From UBA1731 sp964567665 (lineage in GTDB: Bacteria; Verrucomicrobiota; Kiritimatiellia; RFP12; UBA1067), in contig CAZMNN010000022.1 of the NCBI GenBank assembly GCA_964567665.1, forward strand, positions 1 to 44,383: DNA of 44,383 nt, read 5' to 3'. Position 1 is the stretch's first letter. Each line of letters starts with the position of its first letter. Below are positions 15,864 through 22,015 of this stretch, piece by piece. Position numbers and translations under genes: made by a program. Below the pieces are notes generated by a model that saw nothing but the letters and a program-made list of their open reading frames with translations, ran no database searches and was not told the DNA's origin.

Positions 15864-16045
15864 AAGAATTAAAAATAAACACAGCCAAAATTAATTTGGT
15901 TGCAGCCGAAAGAGGAATGTCCGCCGAAAAATATGTGTCACGAATCGTGTCACTTTCTTTCGGCCAAAAAGTGTGCGCACATTTTGTGGAATCACACAAT
16001 GGCGAAAGCATTTTTAAAATTAAAAAGTGTGCGCACACTGTTTAG
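15860..16045 (+). CDS. Small regulator-like protein whose gene contains two operators
   Basis: A 61-residue protein. The first 35 residues (KINLVAAERGMSAEKYVSRI) resemble a short RHH or Cro-like unit. The remainder is odd: VCAHF and KKCAHT are encoded by operator copies 2 and 3, so the C-terminal half is shaped by DNA sites. It is translationally coupled (ATGA) to the preceding gene, with GAGGT ahead of its ATG. No close family is recognised. Confidence 0.5.
   Translation: MKELKINTAKINLVAAERGMSAEKYVSRIVSLSFGQKVCAHFVESHNGESIFKIKKCAHTV
15970..15983. promoter_or_regulatory. Operator copy 2
   Basis: AGTGTGCGCACATT, identical to copy 1 over all 14 bases. It lies inside the coding region of the small regulator-like gene at 15860-16045. 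Confidence 0.62.
16026..16039. promoter_or_regulatory. Operator copy 3, perfect 14-bp palindrome
   Basis: AGTGTGCGCACACT is a perfect inverted repeat. It covers the last codons of the gene at 15860 and lies 16 bp before the next start codon, so bound protein could affect transcription through or into the 16055 gene. Confidence 0.65.
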
Positions 16046-16054
16046 GAAAAAAAA

Positions 16055-16273
16055 ATGATGTCGCAAGAAATAAAAGTCTACAGCGTGAACGAACTGCACC
16101 GGAAAAGCGGACTGGGCACAAAATTGCTGAAGCAGGCACTTGACGAATACCAGGCGAGCAACGGAAAGTTTGGCCTTCCGTGGTTCCGTCGGGGAAGCAG
16201 AAAGGGCATTCTCGAAAGTTCGTTCGTCGGATGGCTGAAGCGGAAAGAGCGCGAGGTGCTTTTGAATGGTTGA
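16055..16273 (+). CDS. Small helix-turn-helix protein, excisionase-like
   Basis: A 72-residue protein. VYSVNELHRKSGLGTKLLKQ is a MerR/excisionase-type winged-helix start, followed by a short charged tail with GLPWFRRGSRKGIL. Size and fold fit a recombination directionality factor or a small regulator. AGGA lies 8 bp before the ATG. Operator copy 3 is immediately upstream, so it is probably under the same repressor. The next gene overlaps its end by 8 bp. Confidence 0.58.
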   Translation: MMSQEIKVYSVNELHRKSGLGTKLLKQALDEYQASNGKFGLPWFRRGSRKGILESSFVGWLKRKEREVLLNG

Positions 16274-16949
16274 GGCTCCGACACTCTTCCCGATCGAGGA
16301 CGGCGCAACAGAAGAAAATGGCATTGCGCCGCATTATTCGGCGGAACGCATCGCGGCGAAAAGCCCGGAGCGATATGCGCTCGCGGTGCGATTTCTTTTT
16401 GAAGAGAAAATGTCGGATAGGGCGATCTGCAAGCTGCTAAAAATGTCGCCAAACACACTCGCGGCGATAGAGAGGCGGGAAATGCGCATCAACCCGGAGA
16501 GGCTTGCGCAGATGCGGACGGAAGAAAAAACGGAACTGAAGCAGCTGAAAAGAATGTGCCGAGCGGAAATTCGCGCGAGGTTTTTGGACGAAAAATCCCT
16601 GAAGGAGGTGTCTCTAAAAGAAATGACGGCACTGCTGAAATCGTTGGACGACATGGACGCCGACAACGAGGAATCGCCCAAAACGAATAGAAGCACGGGC
16701 GATGACAACGATTACATATCGGTCGTGGCGGAATGGTCGGATGGGTTCGGGGCGGAGGAAAATTCCGCGGGCGGGTTGCAAAGAGGCGAAACGGTTGGCT
16801 GCGAAAACAACGCTTGCGAGACGGTCGGAAGCGGCGATCGCGCCGACGGCAATCCAGTCGGGGGCGAAACGGACGATCGCGAGCCAGTCGGAGGCGAAAC
16901 GACAGGCGGCGAAAGCGAGGTTGAGAACGGCAGATCAGTTGACGGTTGA
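16266..16949 (+). CDS. HTH DNA-binding protein with acidic repeat tail
   Basis: A 227-residue protein. Residues 35-75 (FEEKMSDRAICKLLKMSPNT) form a helix-turn-helix like those of small terminases and phage regulators. Helical charged segments follow to about residue 135. The rest is low complexity and Gly/Glu-rich with repeated GETVG, NPVGGET and EPVGGET units. The tail is probably disordered and recently expanded. Overlap with the previous gene suggests co-expression. The exact role is unknown; its distance from the terminase makes a packaging role less likely. Confidence 0.6.
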   Translation: MVEAPTLFPIEDGATEENGIAPHYSAERIAAKSPERYALAVRFLFEEKMSDRAICKLLKMSPNTLAAIERREMRINPERLAQMRTEEKTELKQLKRMCRAEIRARFLDEKSLKEVSLKEMTALLKSLDDMDADNEESPKTNRSTGDDNDYISVVAEWSDGFGAEENSAGGLQRGETVGCENNACETVGSGDRADGNPVGGETDDREPVGGETTGGESEVENGRSVDG

Positions 16950-17037
16950 CGCAACAAGCCTATTATACAGTCCGTAAATTGGATAAATACAAGGGAAATA
17001 ATGCAGTGGTTGCCAAAATGGTAGCAAAAATGAGGTA
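16950..17037 (+). other. Intergenic spacer before a small open frame
   Basis: AT-rich compared with its neighbours. TATTAT near 16972 could be a -10, but no matching -35 is clear. I see no hairpin terminator. Confidence 0.3.
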
Positions 17038-17211
17038 ATGAAGGCAGAAAATCCGGCAAGGCGAGAGGAAAATGAAATGGAAAAATGGGGATCGAAGAGA
17101 AACAGTGGCGTGAAGCGAACAGGGAAGAAGATAGGGGGGGGGAGGGGACCCGTTATTAAAAATGGGGGGAGTAGAAATAAAATTCATTGTGTCGTGAGAC
17201 GCAAGAATTAG
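17038..17211 (+). CDS. Possible small basic protein containing a G9 tract
   Basis: A 57-codon frame starting at ATG 17038 with GAGG 3 bp upstream. The product is strongly basic in its second half (KRTGKKIGGGRGPVIKNGG). A run of nine G residues at 17134-17142 and another of six further on encode the glycines. Any slip in the G9 run would change the frame. Similar to nothing I know. It could be a chance frame. Confidence 0.35.
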   Translation: MKAENPARREENEMEKWGSKRNSGVKRTGKKIGGGRGPVIKNGGSRNKIHCVVRRKN

Positions 17212-17403
17212 TGATGCACAAGGATTGCAGAGCAATCATAAAACAAGATTCAGAGCAAACAAGAGAATAAGATTCAGATAAAAAAAGTTCGGCGGCGCAG
17301 AGTTGAAGAAGGAAAGCATTAAACAAAACTAAAATTACAAGGGCGGAGTGCAATGTAATTGCCGACAATAAATCAAGTGGTTTCAGTCACACAGGAAGCG
17401 TAC
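17212..17403 (+). other. AT-rich intergenic region
   Basis: Holds a small hairpin (GATTGC-AGA-GCAATC, from about 17223), two copies of AAGATTCAGA and A-rich stretches. No gene is supported. It may hold the promoter for the following early operon, but no consensus promoter is clear. Confidence 0.35.
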
Positions 17404-18210
17404 ATGTCAGTCAAAAGCAAATCAAAAAAAGAGGGCAAACAAATGGCAAAAACATTCTTCGAGCGAAAGTTGAGAGATACAAAAAACAACTGTGCGTCAG
17501 GCGTGGCAGGGGCCTCTGAAAACAGCGTAAACATCAAGCATGAATCTCACATCGATGAAACAGGGCGCGACAACCGCTCGCCGCATAGATCCTTCAGCCC
17601 TTCGCATGAACCTCTCGTCAACAAAACAGGGAGCGACAGCGATAAGTTGGGGCAGGAAGAGAAGAAATGGTGTGCAGACAGCGATGAAGAGATAAAAAGC
17701 GGCGCATCGGGCAAGGCGACAGACGAAAGGCGGAAAGATGACGCTGAAGCGGTTGTTCGGCGAGTGGATGAGGTTCGGCAGGGAGTTGGGGAAGACAAGC
17801 CGGAAACGGACGCAAAGCCGAAAGTGTACAGCGACGATGATGTATGTGCGTTGCTGGGGATAAGAAAAAGGGTGCTTGTGAAAATGCGCACGCAAAAGAT
17901 GAGAGGCGTGGACTGGGACGTCGAAGGAATGCAGGTTGGAATGACAAAGGCGTGGATAACCAAATACAGGAAAGACGCTGACACAGGAAGGATTGAGCCG
18001 ATAAGGCCGAAGAACGGGATTGTAACGGTTGAGAAGACAGGGCCATGCATGAACAACAAAACAATAATCGGCAAAAGAGTGTGCGACGGCAAGACGGTTA
18101 TCGTGAGGGTGATGGACGCAAGGATGATAAACACAGGAGACCAGTTCAACGCAATCTGGGAAAGGGAGATGCTTGCTTATGCACAGAACATCAACAGGGC
18201 AAGATACTGA
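17404..18210 (+). CDS. Phage early protein with disordered N-terminus and HTH-like C-terminal part
   Basis: A 268-residue protein. Residues 1-140 are highly charged and probably disordered. They include an imperfect internal repeat (MNL-type DNA repeat around 17540 and 17606). From about 146, VYSDDDVCALLGIRKRVLVK has the shape of an excisionase-type winged helix. A conserved-looking beta-rich end with KTIIGKRVCDGKTVIVRVMD follows. AGGAAG precedes the ATG at 17404. A TTG at 17359 in frame is a weaker start. Function is unknown; DNA binding is likely. Confidence 0.55.
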   Translation: MSVKSKSKKEGKQMAKTFFERKLRDTKNNCASGVAGASENSVNIKHESHIDETGRDNRSPHRSFSPSHEPLVNKTGSDSDKLGQEEKKWCADSDEEIKSGASGKATDERRKDDAEAVVRRVDEVRQGVGEDKPETDAKPKVYSDDDVCALLGIRKRVLVKMRTQKMRGVDWDVEGMQVGMTKAWITKYRKDADTGRIEPIRPKNGIVTVEKTGPCMNNKTIIGKRVCDGKTVIVRVMDARMINTGDQFNAIWEREMLAYAQNINRARY

Positions 18211-18266
18211 AAAAGGATTGCGAAAAGGTCTGAATGCGATCTGAAACAGAAAAGAAGGAGAGACGA

Positions 18267-18608
18267 ATGGAGACGGGTAAACTCAACCATAAGGACGCGA
18301 AGCCGGAGACGGACGCGAAGATGCTGAATAATATGGAGATTCTGATATGCAGAACAGAGAAAAGGGCACATCAAGGAGCGATACAGTTAGTCGCAATAAT
18401 CGTGTTTGAAATTGCCGCGCTGGCTACAGCGTTCGTCGCCGGGATGGAATGGCAGAGCCGAAAGCAACTCAAAGAGCAGGAGGAGATGAGTGAGTGGCTT
18501 GACCGTTCGGAACGCGAAGCGCAGAAAAGCATCCGGCAGATGAGCAATCGCGAACTTCTGGAAGTCGGCAGAGAGTTGCAGATGGCAAAGGAAGGGGGGG
18601 AACTGTGA
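18267..18608 (+). CDS. Small single-span membrane protein
   Basis: A 113-residue protein with one central membrane helix (QLVAIIVFEIAALATAFVAG, about residues 40-60) and a charged helical C-terminal part. AAGGAG is 6 bp before the chosen ATG. A GTG overlap couples it to the next gene. No family is recognised. It could be an early membrane effector. Confidence 0.6.
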   Translation: METGKLNHKDAKPETDAKMLNNMEILICRTEKRAHQGAIQLVAIIVFEIAALATAFVAGMEWQSRKQLKEQEEMSEWLDRSEREAQKSIRQMSNRELLEVGRELQMAKEGGEL

Positions 18609-19210
18609 ACAGAGAAGAAAAGGTAGGCGCACCGATGGACACGCCGGTGCTGTACGGGAGAGTGTTGCGCAAGGCTGCGGAACACTACCGCCACGCGGTG
18701 GAGAAGCACCCTTACTTCTGCGACAATCTGATTCCATTACCGTACTCGTGTTTAGCGGCAGATGATATGGTCACTGAGATGCAGGGGCTGTTGAAAAAGT
18801 GCCGAGAAGTCATTAAGATTGTGGCGCAGGATGGAAACATCTCGTCGGATATGCTGCTGATGTGCGAACTGTACGAAGTCTACGAGGCGATTGCCCGCAA
18901 GGACACGGCCGCCGCAGTCGAGGAATGCTACGACTGCATCGCGGTGTTGCTTCGGATGATCGACGTGCTGGAGGGGCGGCAGGAACTCGGCAAGCCGGAC
19001 GATTGGAGGGTGCGGAATGAGGGCGGATTACGCACGGCTTGCGCCGGGCGCACAGGACAGGACACGGCTTGCGCCGGGCGCACAGGACAGTCGGGGAGCG
19101 TGACGGCGATCCGATCGGAGGCGGAGGGCGTGACGGCGCACGGGGCAGATGATTTAGAGACCGGTAGAACTACCACAGACACACCCTACAACAAGACCGC
19201 CAAAGGGTAA
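18605..19210 (+). CDS. Early phage protein with helical core and palindromic-element tail
   Basis: A 201-residue protein starting at GTG 18605, which overlaps the previous stop as GTGA. Residues 15-135 are helical (RKAAEHYRHAVEKHPYF, YEVYEAIARKDTAAAVEECY) and look like an ordinary early protein. From about 143 the sequence is two tandem copies of TACAGRTGQ, the in-frame translation of the dispersed hairpin repeat, followed by low-complexity sequence. The tail was probably added by repeat insertion. Core function is unknown. Confidence 0.6.
   Translation: MNREEKVGAPMDTPVLYGRVLRKAAEHYRHAVEKHPYFCDNLIPLPYSCLAADDMVTEMQGLLKKCREVIKIVAQDGNISSDMLLMCELYEVYEAIARKDTAAAVEECYDCIAVLLRMIDVLEGRQELGKPDDWRVRNEGGLRTACAGRTGQDTACAGRTGQSGSVTAIRSEAEGVTAHGADDLETGRTTTDTPYNKTAKG
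19031..19090 (+). repeat. Dispersed hairpin element, two tandem copies (30-bp period), in frame
   Basis: Each copy reads CACGGC-TTGC-GCCGGGCG then CACAGGACAG. The pair lies inside the gene at 18605 and is read in the TACAGRTGQ frame. Confidence 0.8.
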
Positions 19211-19428
19211 GCGGTGGAGAATGTGCGCACCCGCCCGCTCTAACGGAAACTGGCTAACGTCCCACGCGGACGCCCGCGACCGCAAGGCGCGGGGAGAACA
19301 GACAGGACGGGCGGGTGCGCATTCGGGAAGCCCGACCAAGGCACGCAGAGCGAGCGCCGCGGGCGTGGCCGCAAGACGGCCGAACAGCGGCAACTAACTT
19401 TAACGGAAAACGAAAGGGAGAAAGAGAG
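19211..19428 (+). ncRNA. Highly structured intergenic region, candidate RNA
   Basis: 218 bp without a gene. TGCGCACCCGCCCG (19224-19237) and its perfect complement CGGGCGGGTGCGCA (19308-19321) form a 14-bp closing stem. Inside is CCCGCG/CGCGGG (19273-19293). After it come TCGGG-AAG-CCCGA (19323-19335) and GGCCG/CGGCC (19367-19381). No T-run follows. It may be a structured RNA controlling the next gene or a DNA site. The GTGCGCAC-like core in the arm is shared with the hairpin repeats and operators. Confidence 0.45.
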
Positions 19429-19701
19429 ATGAGACCGAAGAGCGATCAGGGCCATAAATGCAACGTAGCGCTCGACGCGACGTTCAGGCTGAAGAGCGAA
19501 GAAGCCAACAAAATCGCGGGTGAGCTGTACGGCAATCTGATGAAAAGATTAGCGCCAGCAGTGAAGAAGGAGGTTGAAAAGTTTGTGACGGTCTTATGCT
19601 TTGCATTAATAAAAGCGAAGTGTGAGGCGGAAGCGGCGGGATTATGGCCGAATGGCAGCGGCACTTATGACAATGACAACGAAAAGGAGAAAGAGAGATG
19701 A
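19429..19701 (+). CDS. Small helical early protein
   Basis: A 90-residue protein, mainly helical (SEEANKIAGELYGNLMKRLA) with a charged C-terminus. GGGAGAAAGAGAG precedes the ATG at 19429. Longer in-frame starts would run through the structured intergenic region. Its stop overlaps the next start (ATGA). Function unknown. Confidence 0.6.
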   Translation: MRPKSDQGHKCNVALDATFRLKSEEANKIAGELYGNLMKRLAPAVKKEVEKFVTVLCFALIKAKCEAEAAGLWPNGSGTYDNDNEKEKER

Positions 19702-20063
19702 AACCGACAATCTACATAGCCGGGCCGATGAGAGGGCTGCCTGACTTCAACCGGGCGGCGTTCAACGCCGCAGCGGAACGGCTCGCCGCCAAAGGCTGGC
19801 AGCCGGTGAACCCGGTCGACATCGAGCGAATCCTGCCGTGCGTGGACAATGACGAGGTGTCGGAAAACAATCTCCGGAAACTGCTGGAGATCGAGTGCGA
19901 GATTGTGAAGCGGGTCGATGCAATCTACCTGCTCAACGAATGGTGGAGGAGCGAGGGTGCGAAGAGGGAACTGGGCACCTATCTGCTCAGAGATGTGCGC
20001 TATATCCATCTCGAAGAGAACGGGACGCCGGAGCCGAAACTGTGGATGCCCTGGGAATTATGA
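19698..20063 (+). CDS. DUF4406 / nucleoside 2-deoxyribosyltransferase-like protein
   Basis: A 121-residue protein. It begins with KPTIYIAGPMRGLPDFNRAA and continues with a Rossmann-like pattern and a DAIYLLNEWWRSEGAKRELG segment, the signature of the DUF4406 family related to nucleoside deoxyribosyltransferases. Such small proteins are common in phage early regions and may act on nucleotides. Whether this one is catalytic is not clear. AAGGAG precedes the start and it is coupled to the gene before it. Confidence 0.78.
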   Translation: MKPTIYIAGPMRGLPDFNRAAFNAAAERLAAKGWQPVNPVDIERILPCVDNDEVSENNLRKLLEIECEIVKRVDAIYLLNEWWRSEGAKRELGTYLLRDVRYIHLEENGTPEPKLWMPWEL

Positions 20064-20090
20064 AGACGCTGACGGATAGACGGGGCGGTG

Positions 20091-20140
20091 TGCTCGGCTT
20101 GCGCCATGCGCACGGGACAAGCGCCGAGCGGACAGGACAG
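20091..20140 (+). repeat. Dispersed hairpin element, intergenic
   Basis: CTCGGCTTGCGCCATGCGCA, then a partly repeated right half ending CGGACAGGACAGG. Also a longer pairing CTCGGCTTG/CAAGCGCCGAG is possible. It fills the 110-bp gap between the genes at 19698 and 20174. Confidence 0.7.
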
Positions 20141-20173
20141 GCGTGACGGCGGCAGTGGCGAAGGAGGGCAAAG

Positions 20174-20500
20174 ATGAGAAACAAATGGTTTGAAAAAGTG
20201 GGGGCAGGGCGCGTATCGCTCGAAAAGCGGGGGCTGCTCGCAACGCTTGAGGCGTTGGGCGATGAAGTGTGCATGAGAAAGCCTGAACTCGATGCGCTGT
20301 TTGGAGAGGGATGGGAGAAGACGGCGCAGGAACTCAGGTGCATCGGAATGCTCAGGATGGAATATGATGAGGGATTCTATGAGTTGAAAATAGTGTACAG
20401 AAACCAAAAAAGGAGAATGTACATGAAAAAATGGACGAAAGGCAGGAAGAGCTTGAAGGGAACAGAAAACGCAAAAAGAAAAGAAGGAGCGGCGATATGA
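20174..20500 (+). CDS. Small winged-helix-like early protein
   Basis: A 108-residue basic protein. FEKVGAGRVSLEKRGLLATL with the following helices resembles a winged-helix unit seen near phage replication genes. AAGGAGGG is 5 bp before the ATG. The stop overlaps the start of the initiator-like gene (ATGA), which suggests a role in replication or its control. No family is assigned with confidence. Confidence 0.6.
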   Translation: MRNKWFEKVGAGRVSLEKRGLLATLEALGDEVCMRKPELDALFGEGWEKTAQELRCIGMLRMEYDEGFYELKIVYRNQKRRMYMKKWTKGRKSLKGTENAKRKEGAAI

Positions 20501-21742
20501 AGTGTGAAGGATTTGTTGTGCATTATGCCCTTGGAGGCATGATCGATGCGCTGGACGGAGAGCAGCGCGCGGCGGTGCTTGGAGCGGCATACGCAAAGGC
20601 AAGGGGAAAGAGTGACTATAAACTGCCTGAAAAGTACGCATTCCTTCAATTTGTGGTTGAGGGGATCGTGAATCAATCGCAGAAGGTGAACGAAAGCATA
20701 AATGAAAGGAAAAAGTGCGATGCTGAGAGGCAGAGGCAGGTGCGACAGAGAAGAAAGCTCGAAAATGAGACGGATGATGATGACGAGAAAGGAAAATCGC
20801 GTCACGGACGAAACGCAGAACGCGCAGGAAAGGCGATGAGTGACAGAAGCCGAATCGCAAAAAATGACGCAGATGCGGAAGTGGATTATGAAAATGGGCA
20901 AGATGTCACACGGACGGCTTGTGACAACAAACACCGTCACAATGCGTCACGCGGACGGGTAGTGACATCAAGGGGTGTCACACGGACGGCTTGTGACGCA
21001 GGTGGGTGTCACAAAGCGTCCACACTAAATAAAGAAATAAATAAAGAAATAAATAAATGTATACCCCAAACCCCTAAAGGGGTATTGATGGATTTTGATG
21101 ATGATGAATTCGACGATGAGGAAGCATCAGGCGGCGGAACGGCGGAGCGGGACGGCGGTGCGCCCGGCTTGCGCCGTGCGGACAGGACAGGCGGGGAGGA
21201 TGCGCACACCTGGAGCGGGGATGATGGTGCGGAGCGGGACGGCGGTGCGCCCGGCTTGCGCCGTGCGGACAGGACAGGCGGGGNNNNNNNNNNNNNNNNN
21301 NNNNNNNNNNNNNNNNNNNNNNNNNNNNNNNNNNNNNNNNNNNNNNNNNNNNNNNNNNNNNNNNNNNNNNNNNNNNNNNNNNNAGGATGCGCACACCTGG
21401 AGCGAGGGTGATGGCGCGGAGCGCGGCGAAGGGGAGAGCGACTGGGAGGACGAAGTCGCGGAGATAGCGGCGGCAATCGTGGAGAGGCACGGCAACAAGG
21501 CCGGTGCGGACGGATTCAAGCGCAGCCTGAAGCGGTATCTCGCAAAGAACCCGGAGACCGATGCGGGCGAAATCGCGGAGGCGCACGTTCGGTGGTGCGA
21601 ATCGGGGGCATGGAATCCCGGCTACGAGCCGAAGCTGAAGAACTGGCTCTGGGGCGGCGAATGGCGACATGAGCCGCCGGAAAAAAAGAAAGCGGCGCCA
21701 AAGGCGGAGGAGGACGAGTTCTACACGGGAGCGTCGCTGTGA
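20497..21742 (+). CDS. Phage replication initiator-like protein, interrupted by an assembly gap
   Basis: A protein of about 381 residues if the 100-N gap is closed. The N-terminal domain (VHYALGGMIDALDGEQRAAV to about residue 75) is like those of phage replisome organisers. A basic linker follows, which contains the putative origin. Then comes a repeat tract with GLRRADRTGG, and a C-terminal domain ending GYEPKLKNWLWGGEW, a pattern common in phage primosome-type initiators. The frame before the gap and the frame after it differ only because of the 100-N placeholder; joining the flanks directly gives GGEDAHTW and a continuous frame. A DnaB helicase gene follows. AAGGAG precedes the start. Confidence 0.68.
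20905..21085. other. Putative phage replication origin inside the initiator gene
   Basis: Eight GTCAC/GTGAC boxes lie between 20905 and 21012. Two pairs have the same GTCAC-N11-GTGAC layout (20905-20925 and 20977-20997). An AT-rich tract of AAATAAAG-type repeats (21025-21062) follows directly, then a hairpin ATACCCC/GGGGTAT (21061-21085). Iterons plus an AT-rich stretch inside the initiator gene is the layout of the lambda origin in gene O. Confidence 0.55.
21144..21283 (+). repeat. 87-bp tandem repeat containing the hairpin element
   Basis: The unit beginning GACGGCGGTGCGCCCGGC at 21151 recurs at 21238, a period of 87 bp or 29 codons. Each unit holds a hairpin-element copy read as GLRRADRTGG and a spacer read as DAHTWSGDDG. 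The second copy runs into the gap. Confidence 0.85.
21284..21383. other. Assembly gap (100 N) inside the tandem repeat
   Basis: Exactly 100 unknown bases. The base after the gap continues exactly where the first repeat unit continues after GGCGGGG, so the real missing length is probably zero or a multiple of 87 bp. Confidence 0.9.
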
Positions 21743-21772
21743 CGCGGCGGACGGAGGAAAGCGGGGGGAGCG

Positions 21773-21970
21773 ATGGCGGAAATGGACGGAGAGGGCCGCA
21801 GGAAGCGGCTGTGGAAGGTTGCGACGCACCTTGGCGACGAATACCGCAGGGCGTACGGGGCGGGGCAGGCGCGCGGAATTGTGGCGGCGGAGTACCGCCG
21901 CAGGGGATGCCGGCGCGAATGCATGAGAGACTGGACGGTCGAGGCGGCGGACGATGAGGTGACGCCGTGA
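21773..21970 (+). CDS. Small basic protein between initiator and helicase
   Basis: A 65-residue protein (AEMDGEGRRKRLWKVATHLG onward) with two Cys residues in GCRRECMRDW. GGGGAG precedes the ATG. The position between a replication initiator and DnaB suggests a replication accessory role, but there is no clear helicase-loader motif. An overlapping frame at 21739 gives a low-complexity product and is less likely. Confidence 0.5.
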   Translation: MAEMDGEGRRKRLWKVATHLGDEYRRAYGAGQARGIVAAEYRRRGCRRECMRDWTVEAADDEVTP

Positions 21971-22015
21971 GCCAAGGCGGCAAGAGGGCGAGGAAAACAA
22001 AAAAGGAGGCGGACG

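Noticed and set aside
17540..17640. Imperfect direct repeat within the gene at 17404
   Set aside because: Two copies of about 32 bp with several differences. Worth noting in the gene entry but too weak to claim as an element.
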